Origin: Caulobacter sp. NIBR1757
GTDB taxonomy: Bacteria > Pseudomonadota > Alphaproteobacteria > Caulobacterales > Caulobacteraceae
Length of the DNA stretch: 64,000 bases
NCBI RefSeq assembly: GCF_027912495.1
Contig: NZ_CP115463.1
Coordinates: 310,001-374,000 of the forward strand
Reading direction: 5' to 3'
Both the position numbers and the translations under genes were made by a program. Below the pieces are notes generated by a model. It was not told the origin of the DNA. It made no database searches and saw only the letters and a list, made by a program, of their open reading frames with translations. Positions 23,638 through 33,121 of the stretch are shown one piece after another. Within the stretch, counting starts at the first letter, position 1. Every line of letters begins with the position of its first letter.

Positions 23638-25679
23638 TTCACCCGATACTTCTCGAACCAGGCGATGATCGCCCCGGCCTTGGCCCCCGACTGCGAGGGC
23701 CGCGCCGCGATGCCGCCATGGCTGGCGCCCGGCACGATGACGAAGGCGCTCGGCACCTTCCGCAGCTGCAGGGCCTGGTAGTACTGGGCCGCTTCCGAGA
23801 CCGGGGTGCGGTAGTCGTTCTCGCCGACGACGACCAGGGTCGGGGTCTTGACGTTGCCGACCAGGCTGAGCGGCGAGCGGTCCCAGTAGGATTGCTGGTC
23901 CTCCCAGGGCATCTTGGCGAACCAGTATCCGGCCGTGACCAGGGGGATGTCCGAGGTCAGGGCCTCGGTCGTCCAGTTGATCACCGGCTTCTGGGTGGCG
24001 GCGGCGCGGAAACGGTCGGTCTTGCCGATGATCCAGGCGGTCAACACCCCGCCGCCCGAACCGCCGGTGACGAACAGGTTGCGGTCATCGACGTTGCCTT
24101 TGGCGATGGCGGCGTCCACGGCGCTGATCAGGTCGTCGTAGTCGGGGCCCGGGTACTTCTTGTCGATCAGGTTGGCGAACTCTTCCCCGTAGGAGGTCGA
24201 GCCGCGCGGGTTGGTGTAGAGCACGATATAGCCGGCCGCCGCGTAGAGCTGCATGTCGGTGGCGAAGTAGGGGCCGTATGAGGTGTTCGGCCCGCCGTGG
24301 ATTTCGAGGATCAGCGGGTACTTTTTGGCCGGGTCGAAGTTGGGCGGATAGACCATCCAGGCGCCCACGGGCCGGCCGTCGATGCTCGACTTGACGTCCA
24401 GCGCCTCGACCTTGCCCAGGGTCTTGGCCCCCAGCAGATCCTCGTTCAGCCGCGTGGCCTGCACCGAGCCGCCGCCAGTCTGGATGTAGAGGTCGGCCGG
24501 GCGCGACGTCGTCGAGCGCGTATAGGCGATGACGCCCGAATTCATGTCGAACCCGCCGCCGCTGTAGGGCCGGTCGAGGCCGCCGCCGCCGAGGCTCAAG
24601 GCCATGGGCGAGACCTTGCCGGCCAGATCGACCTTGCCCAGCCGGGTGACGGCCTGATCGACGTACTGGACGGTGAGGCTCTTGCCATCGGCCGCCCAGC
24701 GGAAGTCGTCGATCGAGCGGTCGAGGTCGGCCGCCAGCCGGCGCGGGTTGCTGCCGTCGGCGCCGGCCACATAGAGGTGGGTGTCGTGATAGGCCCACCG
24801 GTGATCGTCGAAGCCGAGGTAGGCGATCAGCTTGCCGTCCGGCGACAGGGCCGGGGCGAAGTCGGGCCCGACCCGGGTTGTCAGCCGCTTCACCGCGCCG
24901 GTGGCGAGGGTCAGTTCATAGAGATCGACCAGGGCCGGATCATGCTCCCAGCCGGCCTCGCGGGCGCTGGAGAACAGGATCTTCTGGCCATCTTTGCTCC
25001 AGCTCAGGGGCCCCTGGTTGTCGAAGGCGCCGGTGGTCAGCTGGCGCGGGGCGCCGCCATCGGCCGAGACGACATAGACCTGGCCGGCGCCGGGCTTGAG
25101 GAAGCCCTCGCTGTCGGTCTTGTAGCGCAGGCCTTCGATGATCTTCAGGGGTTCGGCCCAGGTCGCGCCCTCGGGCCTGGACGGCGGGGCGCCGCTGGTC
25201 AGGGTCAGGCCACTGCCGCCGGTGAACATCAGGAAGGCGATGGACCTGCCGTCCGGCGACCACGCGATGCTGTCGGGCCCCTCCGGCAGGGTGGCGATCT
25301 TCGCCGTTGCGCCCGTCTCCATCCAGCGCACATAGAGCTGGGCCGAGCCCTCGGAGGTCGAGACATAGGCCAGCCGCTTGCCGTCCGGCGACCAGCGCGG
25401 GCTCATGTGATTGCCGGCGCCGGCCACCAGCGGCTGCTGGGCGCCGGTGGCGCTATCGACGATCCAGATCGCGCGGCGGGCGCGGTCGGCATTGATGTCG
25501 TTGCTGGCCCGCACATAGACCACCTGCTTGCCGCCCGGCCGCACCTGCGGGTCGGTGGCCTGCTCCAGGCTGAACAGGTCCTGGGCGGTGAGGGTGCGCG
25601 AGCCTGGAATCTGCGCCATGGCGACCGGCGCGCCGATCAGGCAGGCCGAGGCGGCCAGCAGCAAGGTCAACTTCTTCAT
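23634..25679 (-). CDS. S9 family dipeptidyl-peptidase-like enzyme, exported
   Basis: 681 residues. Signal peptide LTLLLAASACLIGAPVAMAQ, then a beta-propeller (SPDGKRLAY, SPDGRSIAF, SPDGKLIAY repeats), then an alpha/beta-hydrolase domain with Ser541 in VTGGSGGGVLTAW, Asp622 in GENDYRTP and His654 in GASHGG. This differs from the 1.3-kb peptidase and is closer to bacterial acylaminoacyl/dipeptidyl peptidases. Probably periplasmic, removing dipeptides from peptides. The gene ends in an ATGA overlap with the PaiB gene and starts five bases after dapB ends, on the same strand. Confidence 0.9.
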   Translation of the reverse strand: MKKLTLLLAASACLIGAPVAMAQIPGSRTLTAQDLFSLEQATDPQVRPGGKQVVYVRASNDINADRARRAIWIVDSATGAQQPLVAGAGNHMSPRWSPDGKRLAYVSTSEGSAQLYVRWMETGATAKIATLPEGPDSIAWSPDGRSIAFLMFTGGSGLTLTSGAPPSRPEGATWAEPLKIIEGLRYKTDSEGFLKPGAGQVYVVSADGGAPRQLTTGAFDNQGPLSWSKDGQKILFSSAREAGWEHDPALVDLYELTLATGAVKRLTTRVGPDFAPALSPDGKLIAYLGFDDHRWAYHDTHLYVAGADGSNPRRLAADLDRSIDDFRWAADGKSLTVQYVDQAVTRLGKVDLAGKVSPMALSLGGGGLDRPYSGGGFDMNSGVIAYTRSTTSRPADLYIQTGGGSVQATRLNEDLLGAKTLGKVEALDVKSSIDGRPVGAWMVYPPNFDPAKKYPLILEIHGGPNTSYGPYFATDMQLYAAAGYIVLYTNPRGSTSYGEEFANLIDKKYPGPDYDDLISAVDAAIAKGNVDDRNLFVTGGSGGGVLTAWIIGKTDRFRAAATQKPVINWTTEALTSDIPLVTAGYWFAKMPWEDQQSYWDRSPLSLVGNVKTPTLVVVGENDYRTPVSEAAQYYQALQLRKVPSAFVIVPGASHGGIAARPSQSGAKAGAIIAWFEKYRVK

Positions 25680-25684
25680 GGGCG

Positions 25685-26470
25685 TTACTCTCCAGCAGGG
25701 CCCTTCAGGCCCAACACATCCTGCATGTCGTAAAGTCCGGGCGGCTTGCCGGCCACCCAGGTCGCCGCCGCGATGGCCCCGCGTGCGAACAGGCCCCGGT
25801 CGCTAGCGTGGTGGGAGAGGGTCAGGACCTCCTCCTCGCCGGCGAAGATGACGCTGTGGTCGCCGATGATGCCGCCGCCGCGCACGACGCTGAACCCAAT
25901 GCCGCCCGGCTGGCGCGGACCGGTGATGCCGTCGTGCGGCGCCAGCCTGGCGTCGGCCAGGGCCACGCCGCGACCCTTCGCGGCCGCCTCGCCCAGCATC
26001 AGGGCCGTGCCCGAGGGGGCGTCGACCTTGCGCCGGTGGTGGGCCTCGAAGACCTCGATGTCGAAATCGGCGGGCAGGGCCCGCGCCGCCTGGGCGACCA
26101 GCCCCAGCAGCATGTTGACTCCCAGGCTGTAGTTGCCCGAGCGGACGATCGGGATGCGCTTCGCCGCCGCGTCGATGCGGCGGATCTGGTCGGGCGACAG
26201 GCCGGTCGAACCGATGACCAGCGCCAAGCCGCCGCGCCCGGCCGCAGCCTCGGCCAGCGCCACCGAGGCCTCCGGCACGGTGAAGTCGATGACCACGTCG
26301 GCGCCGGCCAGCGCCTGGGCCTGGCTGACCAGCCCTTCACCCTCCGCCCCCGGACGATCGAAGCGTGCGGTCACCGCCACGTCCTCGCGCCCCTGCGCCG
26401 AGCGTTCCACCGCCTGTCCCATGCGGCCCAGCGCCCCGGCGATGGCGAGACGGACGGGGGGTGCGGTCAC
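25685..26470 (-). CDS. dapB: 4-hydroxy-tetrahydrodipicolinate reductase
   Basis: 261 residues from GTG at 26470, preceded by AGGAG; the longer open frame to 27418 is a shadow of the hydrolase gene. NAD(P)-binding loop [31 protein letters not shown], and the catalytic/substrate block [18 protein letters not shown]. DapB makes tetrahydrodipicolinate for lysine and meso-diaminopimelate, which feeds cell-wall synthesis. The S9 peptidase gene follows five bases later on the same strand. It is divergent from an alpha/beta hydrolase gene. Confidence 0.96.
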   Translation of the reverse strand: MTAPPVRLAIAGALGRMGQAVERSAQGREDVAVTARFDRPGAEGEGLVSQAQALAGADVVIDFTVPEASVALAEAAAGRGGLALVIGSTGLSPDQIRRIDAAAKRIPIVRSGNYSLGVNMLLGLVAQAARALPADFDIEVFEAHHRRKVDAPSGTALMLGEAAAKGRGVALADARLAPHDGITGPRQPGGIGFSVVRGGGIIGDHSVIFAGEEEVLTLSHHASDRGLFARGAIAAATWVAGKPPGLYDMQDVLGLKGPAGE

Positions 26471-26602
26471 GGGCGGGCTCCTGATCGGCGGGGAGGGGGA
26501 ACAAAGCACAGGCAGGGGGGAAATCAATGCAGAGACGGTGAGGAATTGACCGTCGTCCCCCGGCCAGCCGAAACTGCCCCCAACAAGATCAGAGGAAACC
26601 CC

Positions 26603-27496
26603 ATGCCCCAGCTCTCCGCCAACGGCATCACCATCGAGTACGACGAGCGCGGATCGGGCGACCCCCTGCTGCTGATCATGGGCCTGGGCGCGCAGATGAC
26701 CCGCTGGCCCGAGGGCTTCTGTGATCAGCTGGCGGCGCGCGGTTTCCGGGTCATCCGCTTCGACAACCGCGACATCGGCCTCAGCTCCAAGATGGACGAA
26801 GCCGGCCTGCCCGACATGGCCGCCGTCTTCACCGCCTTCGCCAGCGGTCAGCCCGCTCCGGTCGCCTACACCCTGCAGGAGATGAGCGAAGACGCCGTCG
26901 GTGTGCTGGACGCGCTCGGCATCGAAAAGGCCCACATCGTCGGCGCCTCGATGGGCGGCATGATCGCCCAGCTGGTCGCCGCCGACTTCCCGGGTCACAC
27001 GCTCAGCCTGACCTCGATCATGTCGACCACCGGCAACCGCGACCTGCCCACCGGCACCCCGGAAGCGATGGCGGCGCTCAGCACGCCGGCCCCCAGTCCG
27101 CATGACGACATGGAAGGCTTCCTCGCCGCCGGCCTGAAGACCGCCCACATCGTCGGCTCGCCGGGCCACGTCGACGAGGCCGCCCTGCGCGAGCGCATGG
27201 CCGCCGACGTCCAGCGCAGCTACTACCCGGCCGGCTTCATGCGCCAGTACGCCGCCGTCCTGGCCTCGCCGGACCGGCGTCCCAAGCTGAAGGGCGTCAA
27301 GGCCCCGACCGTCGTCATTCACGGCGACGCCGACACCCTGGTCAACGTCGCCGGCGCTCACGACACCGCCGAGAATATCCCCGGCGCTGAGCTGCTGATC
27401 ATCCCCGGCATGGGCCATGACGTGCCGCCGGTGTTCTGGGGCCAGATCGTCGAGGCTATCGAAGCGGTGGCGTCGAAGGCGAAGGCCGAGGCGTGA
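26603..27496 (+). CDS. Alpha/beta hydrolase
   Basis: 297 residues from the ATG at 26603 (AGAGGAAACCCC upstream). IMGLGAQM forms the oxyanion region, [10 protein letters not shown] is typical of the epoxide-hydrolase/haloalkane-like group, the nucleophile Ser lies in [11 protein letters not shown], Asp in [10 protein letters not shown] and His in GMGHDVPP. No lid domain typical of a known substrate class stands out. The next small gene overlaps it as GTGA. Confidence 0.9.
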   Translation: MPQLSANGITIEYDERGSGDPLLLIMGLGAQMTRWPEGFCDQLAARGFRVIRFDNRDIGLSSKMDEAGLPDMAAVFTAFASGQPAPVAYTLQEMSEDAVGVLDALGIEKAHIVGASMGGMIAQLVAADFPGHTLSLTSIMSTTGNRDLPTGTPEAMAALSTPAPSPHDDMEGFLAAGLKTAHIVGSPGHVDEAALRERMAADVQRSYYPAGFMRQYAAVLASPDRRPKLKGVKAPTVVIHGDADTLVNVAGAHDTAENIPGAELLIIPGMGHDVPPVFWGQIVEAIEAVASKAKAEA

Positions 27497-27690
27497 GCCG
27501 GGGGCTGAATTTCGGGCTCCTCGCCCTGGCGGCGCTGCTGGCGCTGGCGGTTGTCTTCGCGATCAGCCGTCACGCCGCCCTGCCGGACCCGGCAAGCTGT
27601 CTGGGTCGAATGGCCGAGGACGCCCGGAACGGCGGACCGACAGCCGGGAAACCACGCCCCAACTGCCGACCGGCCCGTTCGACCCGCTAA
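27493..27690 (+). CDS. Putative small membrane-anchored protein
   Basis: 65 residues. One N-terminal hydrophobic helix ([18 protein letters not shown]) and a short polar tail with two cysteines (SCLGRM, PNCRP). The GTG start overlaps the hydrolase stop (GTGA), which argues for a real coupled gene, but there is no recognised family and the tail is arginine/proline-rich like random high-GC sequence. Treat as hypothetical. Confidence 0.45.
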   Translation: MSRGLNFGLLALAALLALAVVFAISRHAALPDPASCLGRMAEDARNGGPTAGKPRPNCRPARSTR

Positions 27691-27821
27691 TTCGCTCTTC
27701 TCGCACAGGCGGGAAGGCGGAACGCGGTTGGGCGGTTGTTCCCGCCGCCCTCGGTCGTTAGGTTGCGCGCCTTTCCTACAAAGAGGCGCGCTGCCGCGCC
27801 CGGCGAGCTGAACAGGCCCCC

Positions 27822-30107
27822 ATGAACGAGTCCGAGAAGAAAACCTTCACCGACGAGGAAGCGCTGGCCTTCCACCAGTTCCCGACCCCGGGGAAGATCG
27901 CCATCGCCGCCACCAAGCCGATGGTCACCCAGCGCGACCTCAGCCTCGCCTATTCGCCCGGCGTCGCCGTCCCCGTTCTCGCCATCGCTGAGAACCCGGA
28001 GCTGGCCTACGACTACACCTCCAAGGGCAACCTGGTTGCGGTGATCTCCAACGGCACGGCCATCCTCGGCCTCGGCAACCTCGGGGCCCTCGCCTCCAAG
28101 CCGGTCATGGAAGGCAAGGGCGTTCTCTTCAAACGCTTCGCCGACGTCGACGCTATCGACATCGAGGTCTCCACCGAGGACCCCGACGAGATCATCACCG
28201 TCGTCAAGAACATCGGCGTCACCTTCGGCGGCATCAATCTGGAGGACATCAAGTCCCCGGAGTGCTTCCGCATCGAGACCGAGCTGCAGGAGCTGCTCGA
28301 CATCCCGGTCTTCCACGATGACCAGCACGGCACCGCCATCATCACCTGCGCCGGCCTGATCAACGCCTGCGAGATCAGCGGCCGCCAGCTGAAGGACGTC
28401 AAGGTCGTGCTCAACGGCCCGGGCGCGGCCGGCATCGCCACCCTGGAACTGATGAAGGCGATGGGCGTCACCGCTTCCAACGTCATCGCCGTCGACCGCA
28501 AGGGCGTCCTCTACCGGGGCCGCACCGAGGACATGAACCAGTGGAAGAGCGCCCACGCCACCGACACCCCGCACCGTACCCTTAGCGAGGCGATCGCCGG
28601 CGCCGACGTCTTCATCGGCCTGTCGGCCAAGGGCGCCCTGACCAAGGAGATGGTGGCCAGCATGGCCCCCAATCCGCTGATCTTCGCCATGGCCAACCCG
28701 GATCCGGAGATCACGCCCGAAGAGGTGGCCGAGGTCCGCTCCGACGCCATCGTCGGCACCGGCCGGTCCGACTACGTCAACCAGGTCAACAACGTCCTGG
28801 GCTTCCCCTACATCTTCCGCGGCGCCCTCGATGTGCGCGCCCGGCGGGTGAACATGGAGATGAAGATCGCCTGCGCCAACGCCCTGGCCATGCTGGCCCG
28901 GGAAGACGTGCCGGACGAGGTCGCCGCCGCCTATCACGGCCGCCACCTGAAATTCGGCCCCGACTACATCATCCCGACGCCCTTCGACCCGCGCCTGATC
29001 TGGTACATCCCGCCCTTCGTCGCCCAGGCGGCGATGGACACCGGCGTCGCCCGCAAGCCGATCGACGACATGGACGCCTACCGCGCCCGCCTCGCCCGCC
29101 GGCTCGATCCCACCGCCGGCTTCCTGCAGAAGATTTCCGGCGGCGTTCAATCGGGCGCCCAGAAACGGATCGTCTTCGCCGAGGGCGAGGAGCCGAGCGT
29201 GATCCGCGCCGCCTACGCCTTCGAGCAACAGGGCCTCGGCAAGGCCATCCTTTGCGGCCGCGAGGAACTGGTCCGCGAGAACATGCGCATCGCCGGTCTC
29301 GATCCGGACGAGGTGACGCTGGAAATCGTCAACGCCCGCCTGTCGGACCGCAATCCCGACTATGTGGACTACCTCTACGCCCGGCTGCAGCGCGACGGCT
29401 ATCTGAAGCGCGACGTCCAGCGGCTGATCAACCAGGACCGCAACAGCTTCGCCGCCTCGATGCTGGCGGCCGGCGACGCCGACGGCATGGTCACCGGCGT
29501 CACCCGCAGCTTTGACCAGGTGCTGGAAGAGGTCACCCGGGTGATCGATCCAGCGCCGGGCGGCCGGGTGATGGGCATGTCCATCCTGCTGGCCAAGGGC
29601 TCGCCGATCTTCATCGCCGACACCAACGTCACCGAGATGCCCGACGCCGAGGACCTGGTCGAGATCGCCGTCGAGGCCGCCTCGGCGGTCAAGCGGCTGG
29701 GCTACACCCCCCGCGTCGCCTTCATGAGCTACTCGGCCTTCGGCAACCCGATGGGCGAGCGCAGCGAGAAGGTTCGCGACGCCGTCGCCATGCTCGACCA
29801 CATGGAGGGCGTCGACTTCGAGTACGAAGGCGAGATGCCGCCCGAACTGGCCCTGGAGCCGGAGCGGCGGGTCAACTACCCGTTCATGCGCCTGACCGGC
29901 CCGGCCAATGTGCTGGTCATGCCGGCCATCCACTCGGCCTCGATCTCGACCAAGCTGGTCCAGAGCCTCGGCGGCGCCACGGTGATCGGCCCGATCCTCC
30001 TGGGCCTGTCGAAGTCGGTGCAGATCTGTCCGCTCGGCGCCTCGGTGTCGCGCATCCTCAACATGGCGATGATGGCGGCCTACGAGCAGCCCGCGCAGGA
30101 AGGGTGA
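27822..30107 (+). CDS. maeB: NADP-dependent malic enzyme with phosphotransacetylase-like C-terminus
   Basis: 761 residues, the usual length of the hybrid MaeB type. Residues 1 to about 430 are the malic enzyme: YSPGVAVP, FHDDQHGTAI, and GPGAAGIATLELM for NADP binding. Residues about 430-761 resemble phosphate acetyltransferase (IVFAEGEEPSVIRAA, SLGGATVIGPILLG) but in this family serve mainly for oligomerisation and acetyl-CoA control. It converts malate to pyruvate, CO2 and NADPH in the cytoplasm. A lone gene followed by a repeat. Confidence 0.97.
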   Translation: MNESEKKTFTDEEALAFHQFPTPGKIAIAATKPMVTQRDLSLAYSPGVAVPVLAIAENPELAYDYTSKGNLVAVISNGTAILGLGNLGALASKPVMEGKGVLFKRFADVDAIDIEVSTEDPDEIITVVKNIGVTFGGINLEDIKSPECFRIETELQELLDIPVFHDDQHGTAIITCAGLINACEISGRQLKDVKVVLNGPGAAGIATLELMKAMGVTASNVIAVDRKGVLYRGRTEDMNQWKSAHATDTPHRTLSEAIAGADVFIGLSAKGALTKEMVASMAPNPLIFAMANPDPEITPEEVAEVRSDAIVGTGRSDYVNQVNNVLGFPYIFRGALDVRARRVNMEMKIACANALAMLAREDVPDEVAAAYHGRHLKFGPDYIIPTPFDPRLIWYIPPFVAQAAMDTGVARKPIDDMDAYRARLARRLDPTAGFLQKISGGVQSGAQKRIVFAEGEEPSVIRAAYAFEQQGLGKAILCGREELVRENMRIAGLDPDEVTLEIVNARLSDRNPDYVDYLYARLQRDGYLKRDVQRLINQDRNSFAASMLAAGDADGMVTGVTRSFDQVLEEVTRVIDPAPGGRVMGMSILLAKGSPIFIADTNVTEMPDAEDLVEIAVEAASAVKRLGYTPRVAFMSYSAFGNPMGERSEKVRDAVAMLDHMEGVDFEYEGEMPPELALEPERRVNYPFMRLTGPANVLVMPAIHSASISTKLVQSLGGATVIGPILLGLSKSVQICPLGASVSRILNMAMMAAYEQPAQEG

Positions 30108-30165
30108 GGGTTATGGCTTCATGATTGCGGAACCCCGTCACCGGACCTGACCGGACAAACCACCA

Positions 30166-30310
30166 CCCTTCCCCTCGAGGGGGAAGGGCAGGGTAGGGGT
30201 GTTCGCGCAGGCGCTTCCGGCATTGCGCGTGAGGCGCCGGCGCCCATCAGTGGCCAGTCCGACACCTCGCGGATACACCCCACCCAACCCTCCCCCCTCG
30301 AGGGGGAGGG
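30166..30310. repeat. Composite palindromic repeat, family C copy 1
   Basis: Begins CCCTTCCCCTCGAGGGGGAA and ends TCCCCCCTCGAGGGGGAGGG, with a GC-rich middle containing GGCGCCGGCGCC. About 145 bases, filling the gap between maeB and the Hsp70-like gene. A related copy in the opposite orientation is at 46059-46209. Confidence 0.78.
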
Positions 30311-30327
30311 CTTAAGGCTGTTCCACC

Positions 30328-31635
30328 ATGCCCACCTCTCACGAGCCGGTTCTCGGCATCGACTTCGGGACGACCAACACCGTCGTCTCGATCACCACCC
30401 CGGACGGCGACGCCCGGCTGATCCACTTCCCCAAGGACGACGCCGACATCGTCGCCTTCCGCTCGGCGCTGAGCTTTCACGCCCCGAACGAAAACCCCAA
30501 TGGCCGTATCGTCGAGGCCGGCCCCTGGGCCATCGAGACCTATCTGGAGGAGCCACTGGAAACCCGCTTCATCCAGTCGTTCAAGTCCTACGCCGCCAGC
30601 CCGCTGTTCACCGACACCGAGATCCTGCGCAAACGCTTCGCCTTCCAGGACCTGCTCGGGGCCTTCCTGGGCAAGGTCCGCGACCACGCCGGAGCCGAAC
30701 TCCGTGATCTGCCAAAACGCGTCATCGTCGGCCGGCCGGTCAACTTCGCCGGCCTGCGCCCCGACCCGCAGCTGGCCCTGACCCGCTACCAGGACGCCTT
30801 CCGCTGGATGGGCTTCGAAGACATCCGCTATGCCTACGAGCCGGTCGCCGCCGCCTTCTTCTTCGCCCGCCAGCTGAAGGAGGACGCCACCGTCCTCGTC
30901 GCCGACTTTGGCGGCGGCACCTCCGACTTCTCCCTGGTCCGCTTCGAGCGCCAGGGCGGCAGCATCCGCAGCCATGGCCTGGCCAACAGCGGCGTCGGTG
31001 TGGCGGGCGACGCCTTCGACTACCGGATCATCGACAACCTGGTCTCGCCCCGCCTCGGCAAGGGCAGCAGCTACCGCGCCTTCGACAACGTCCTGCCCAT
31101 CCCCAACCGCTACTTCACCGCCTTCGCCCGCTGGGAGCAGCTCGCCATCCTCCGCGCCAGCCGCGACATGCGCGATATCCGGGGCCTCGTCCGCACCGCC
31201 CTGCAGCCGGAGAAGATCGAGAAGCTGGTCGAGATGCTCGACGACAACCACGGCTACCGCCTCTACCAGTCGGTCTCCCGCCTGAAGGAGGCGCTGTCTG
31301 CGAACGAGGAGGCCGAGTTCCTGTTCGAGGAGGGCTCGATCCGCATGCAGTCCACCGTCCGGCGCAGCGACTTCGACAGCTGGATCGCCCCCGAACTGAA
31401 GGCCATCGAAGGCGCCGTCGACGAGGCCCTGGCCCGCGCCGGCCTGGGCGAGTCGGGGGTGGACCGCGTCTTCCTCACCGGCGGCTCATCCTTCGTCCCG
31501 GCCGTGCGAAACATCTTCGCCCGCCGCTTCGGCGTTTCGAAACTGGAATCCGGCGCCGAACTGGTCTCCATCGCCACCGGCCTCGCCCTCATCGGCGCCG
31601 AACCCGACGCCGATCTCTGGAGCGAGCGGGCCTGA
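30328..31635 (+). CDS. Hsp70-family chaperone-like protein (YegD type)
   Basis: 435 residues, nearly the length of E. coli YegD. It has only the actin/Hsp70 ATPase half: VLGIDFGTTNTVVSI (phosphate-1), VADFGGGTSDFSLV (phosphate-2) and FLTGGSSFVPAVRNI (adenosine). No substrate-binding domain of DnaK is present. Family members are presumed chaperone-like ATPases with unknown partners. It stands alone between two composite repeats. Confidence 0.9.
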   Translation: MPTSHEPVLGIDFGTTNTVVSITTPDGDARLIHFPKDDADIVAFRSALSFHAPNENPNGRIVEAGPWAIETYLEEPLETRFIQSFKSYAASPLFTDTEILRKRFAFQDLLGAFLGKVRDHAGAELRDLPKRVIVGRPVNFAGLRPDPQLALTRYQDAFRWMGFEDIRYAYEPVAAAFFFARQLKEDATVLVADFGGGTSDFSLVRFERQGGSIRSHGLANSGVGVAGDAFDYRIIDNLVSPRLGKGSSYRAFDNVLPIPNRYFTAFARWEQLAILRASRDMRDIRGLVRTALQPEKIEKLVEMLDDNHGYRLYQSVSRLKEALSANEEAEFLFEEGSIRMQSTVRRSDFDSWIAPELKAIEGAVDEALARAGLGESGVDRVFLTGGSSFVPAVRNIFARRFGVSKLESGAELVSIATGLALIGAEPDADLWSERA

Positions 31636-31795
31636 CTCCCTCCCCGAATTGGGGAGGGCAGGCGCGCGGTTACGCGCGCCGGGTGGGGAAGTCGGTCACT
31701 GGCTTTGATGGGTATGCGCCGAGAAGCATCACCGGCGGGCAACGGTTACCCACTTCCCCACCCGGCCTTCGGCCTGCCCTCCCTATAAAGGGGAG
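31636..31795. repeat. Composite palindromic repeat, family B copy 1
   Basis: Starts directly after the Hsp70-like stop with CTCCCTCCCCGAATTGGGGA and contains GCGCGCGGTTACGCGCGCCGG, GTCGGTCAC, CATCACCGGCGGGC, CACTTCCCCACCCGGCC and GCCTGCCCTCCC. It ends close to the stop of the opposing TPR regulator gene. A second copy is at 34592-34756. Confidence 0.8.
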
Positions 31796-31800
31796 CGACG

Positions 31801-33000
31801 TTACAGCCACTTCCCACACCCGTCGTTCGGCCCCGTCCGCTCGACCAGTTCCCGGCACAGCCGCCGCGCCCCCTCGCGATCGCCCCGCCCGGCCAGCGCC
31901 CCCGCCAGGCCCACCGTCGCCCCCGGATGCAGCGGTGTTTCGGCCAGCACCTTGCGATACCATGCCTCCGCCTCGGCCATCCGTCCCGCCGCCGCATGCC
32001 GACGCGCCACATCCACCCCAAGCTCCGCCTGCCAGGGCCCGATCTTCTGCGCCTCCTGGCCATAGAGCCGGCCCATCGCCCCATAGGCCCGCTCCAGATG
32101 CCCCAGCGCCGCCGCCCCGTCGCCACGCAGGTCCGCCACCTCGCCCAGGTTGATCAGCACCCCCCAGGCGTCCGGATCGGCCTTCAGCGCCCTGCGATAG
32201 GCGTCCTCCGCCCCGGCCAGGTCGCCCCGCGCCGACAGGGTGAAGCCCAGCGCCTTCAACGCCACCGGATCGTCGGGCCGCGCCGCCACCGCCGCCGTCG
32301 CCAGGTCCCGCGCCCGGTCCAGCCGCGCCCGCGCTTCCGCCGTGCGGGTCGCCCCGACCTTCAGCGCCTGGCTCAGCGTCGTGCGGTCCGGGGGCGGGTC
32401 GCCATAGCGGATGGCCTGCTGGACCAAGGCGTTGGCCAGCCCCGACCGCGCCGCCACCGACCCCGGGTCGGACGCCAACGCCCGCTCATACAGGGTCATG
32501 GCCGCCTCATTGCCGCGCCGGTTGAACTGGAAATAGAGATCGTCGCCGCGACGGATCAGCCGCGCCGCCTCGACCTGCGAGGCGCTGGGCCGCAGGATCA
32601 GCAGCAGCGCGACGGCCAGCACCGCCAGCCCGCCCAGCGCCGCCAAGATCAGCGGCCATGGCCGACGCCGCGGCGGCCCAGCCGCCTCCGTCTCGCCGAT
32701 CAGCCGATACCCGCGCTTGGGGATGGTCTCGACGAACACCGGCGCCCTGGGATCGTCGTCCAGCGCCTTGCGCAGCTTGAACACACAGCGCGACAGGGCG
32801 TCCTCGCCCACCGTCACCCCGGGCCAGACCGCCGACAGGATTTCGTCCCGCGACAGCACCTCGCCCCGCCGCCCCGCCAGCAGGTAGAGCAGGTCTATCA
32901 CCTTCGGCTCGACCTCCCGCACCTCGCCGCCCCGGGTCAGCCGCCCGGTCATCCGCGAGGCGCGCCATGGGCCGATGATCAGGTCGGTTTCGGCGGCCAT
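31801..33000 (-). CDS. CadC-like winged-helix and TPR membrane regulator
   Basis: 399 residues from the ATG at 33000 (AGGAG about 13 bases upstream). An OmpR-type winged helix (EVEPKVIDLLYLLAGRRGEV, LSRDEILSAVWPG, and ETIPKRGYRLIGE) at residues 15-105, one membrane helix (PLILAALGGLAVLAVALLLIL), then TPR repeats in the periplasm (ALASDPGSVAARSGLANAL, YRRALKADPDAWGVLINLGE, YRKVLAETPLHPGATVGLAG). Such proteins bind DNA directly in response to an outside signal. A TTG upstream at 33027 is an alternative start. Divergent from the S41 peptidase gene, a possible target. Confidence 0.88.
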   Translation of the reverse strand: MAAETDLIIGPWRASRMTGRLTRGGEVREVEPKVIDLLYLLAGRRGEVLSRDEILSAVWPGVTVGEDALSRCVFKLRKALDDDPRAPVFVETIPKRGYRLIGETEAAGPPRRRPWPLILAALGGLAVLAVALLLILRPSASQVEAARLIRRGDDLYFQFNRRGNEAAMTLYERALASDPGSVAARSGLANALVQQAIRYGDPPPDRTTLSQALKVGATRTAEARARLDRARDLATAAVAARPDDPVALKALGFTLSARGDLAGAEDAYRRALKADPDAWGVLINLGEVADLRGDGAAALGHLERAYGAMGRLYGQEAQKIGPWQAELGVDVARRHAAAGRMAEAEAWYRKVLAETPLHPGATVGLAGALAGRGDREGARRLCRELVERTGPNDGCGKWL

Positions 33001-33121
33001 CGCGGTCAGTCGTCTCCTGGTCAGCAAAAGGTCAGGAAACCGGCAGGCTTCCGACGTTCAACTCTAGCGGCCGACCGGCTAGCAACAAGGCGTCGCCGGA
33101 GCCTCCCGGCCGGAGCCCGCA

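Noticed and set aside
27687..29933. 748-codon frame antisense to maeB
   Set aside because: Low-complexity composition (Gly, Ala, Asp, Val, His) and complete overlap with a conserved enzyme.
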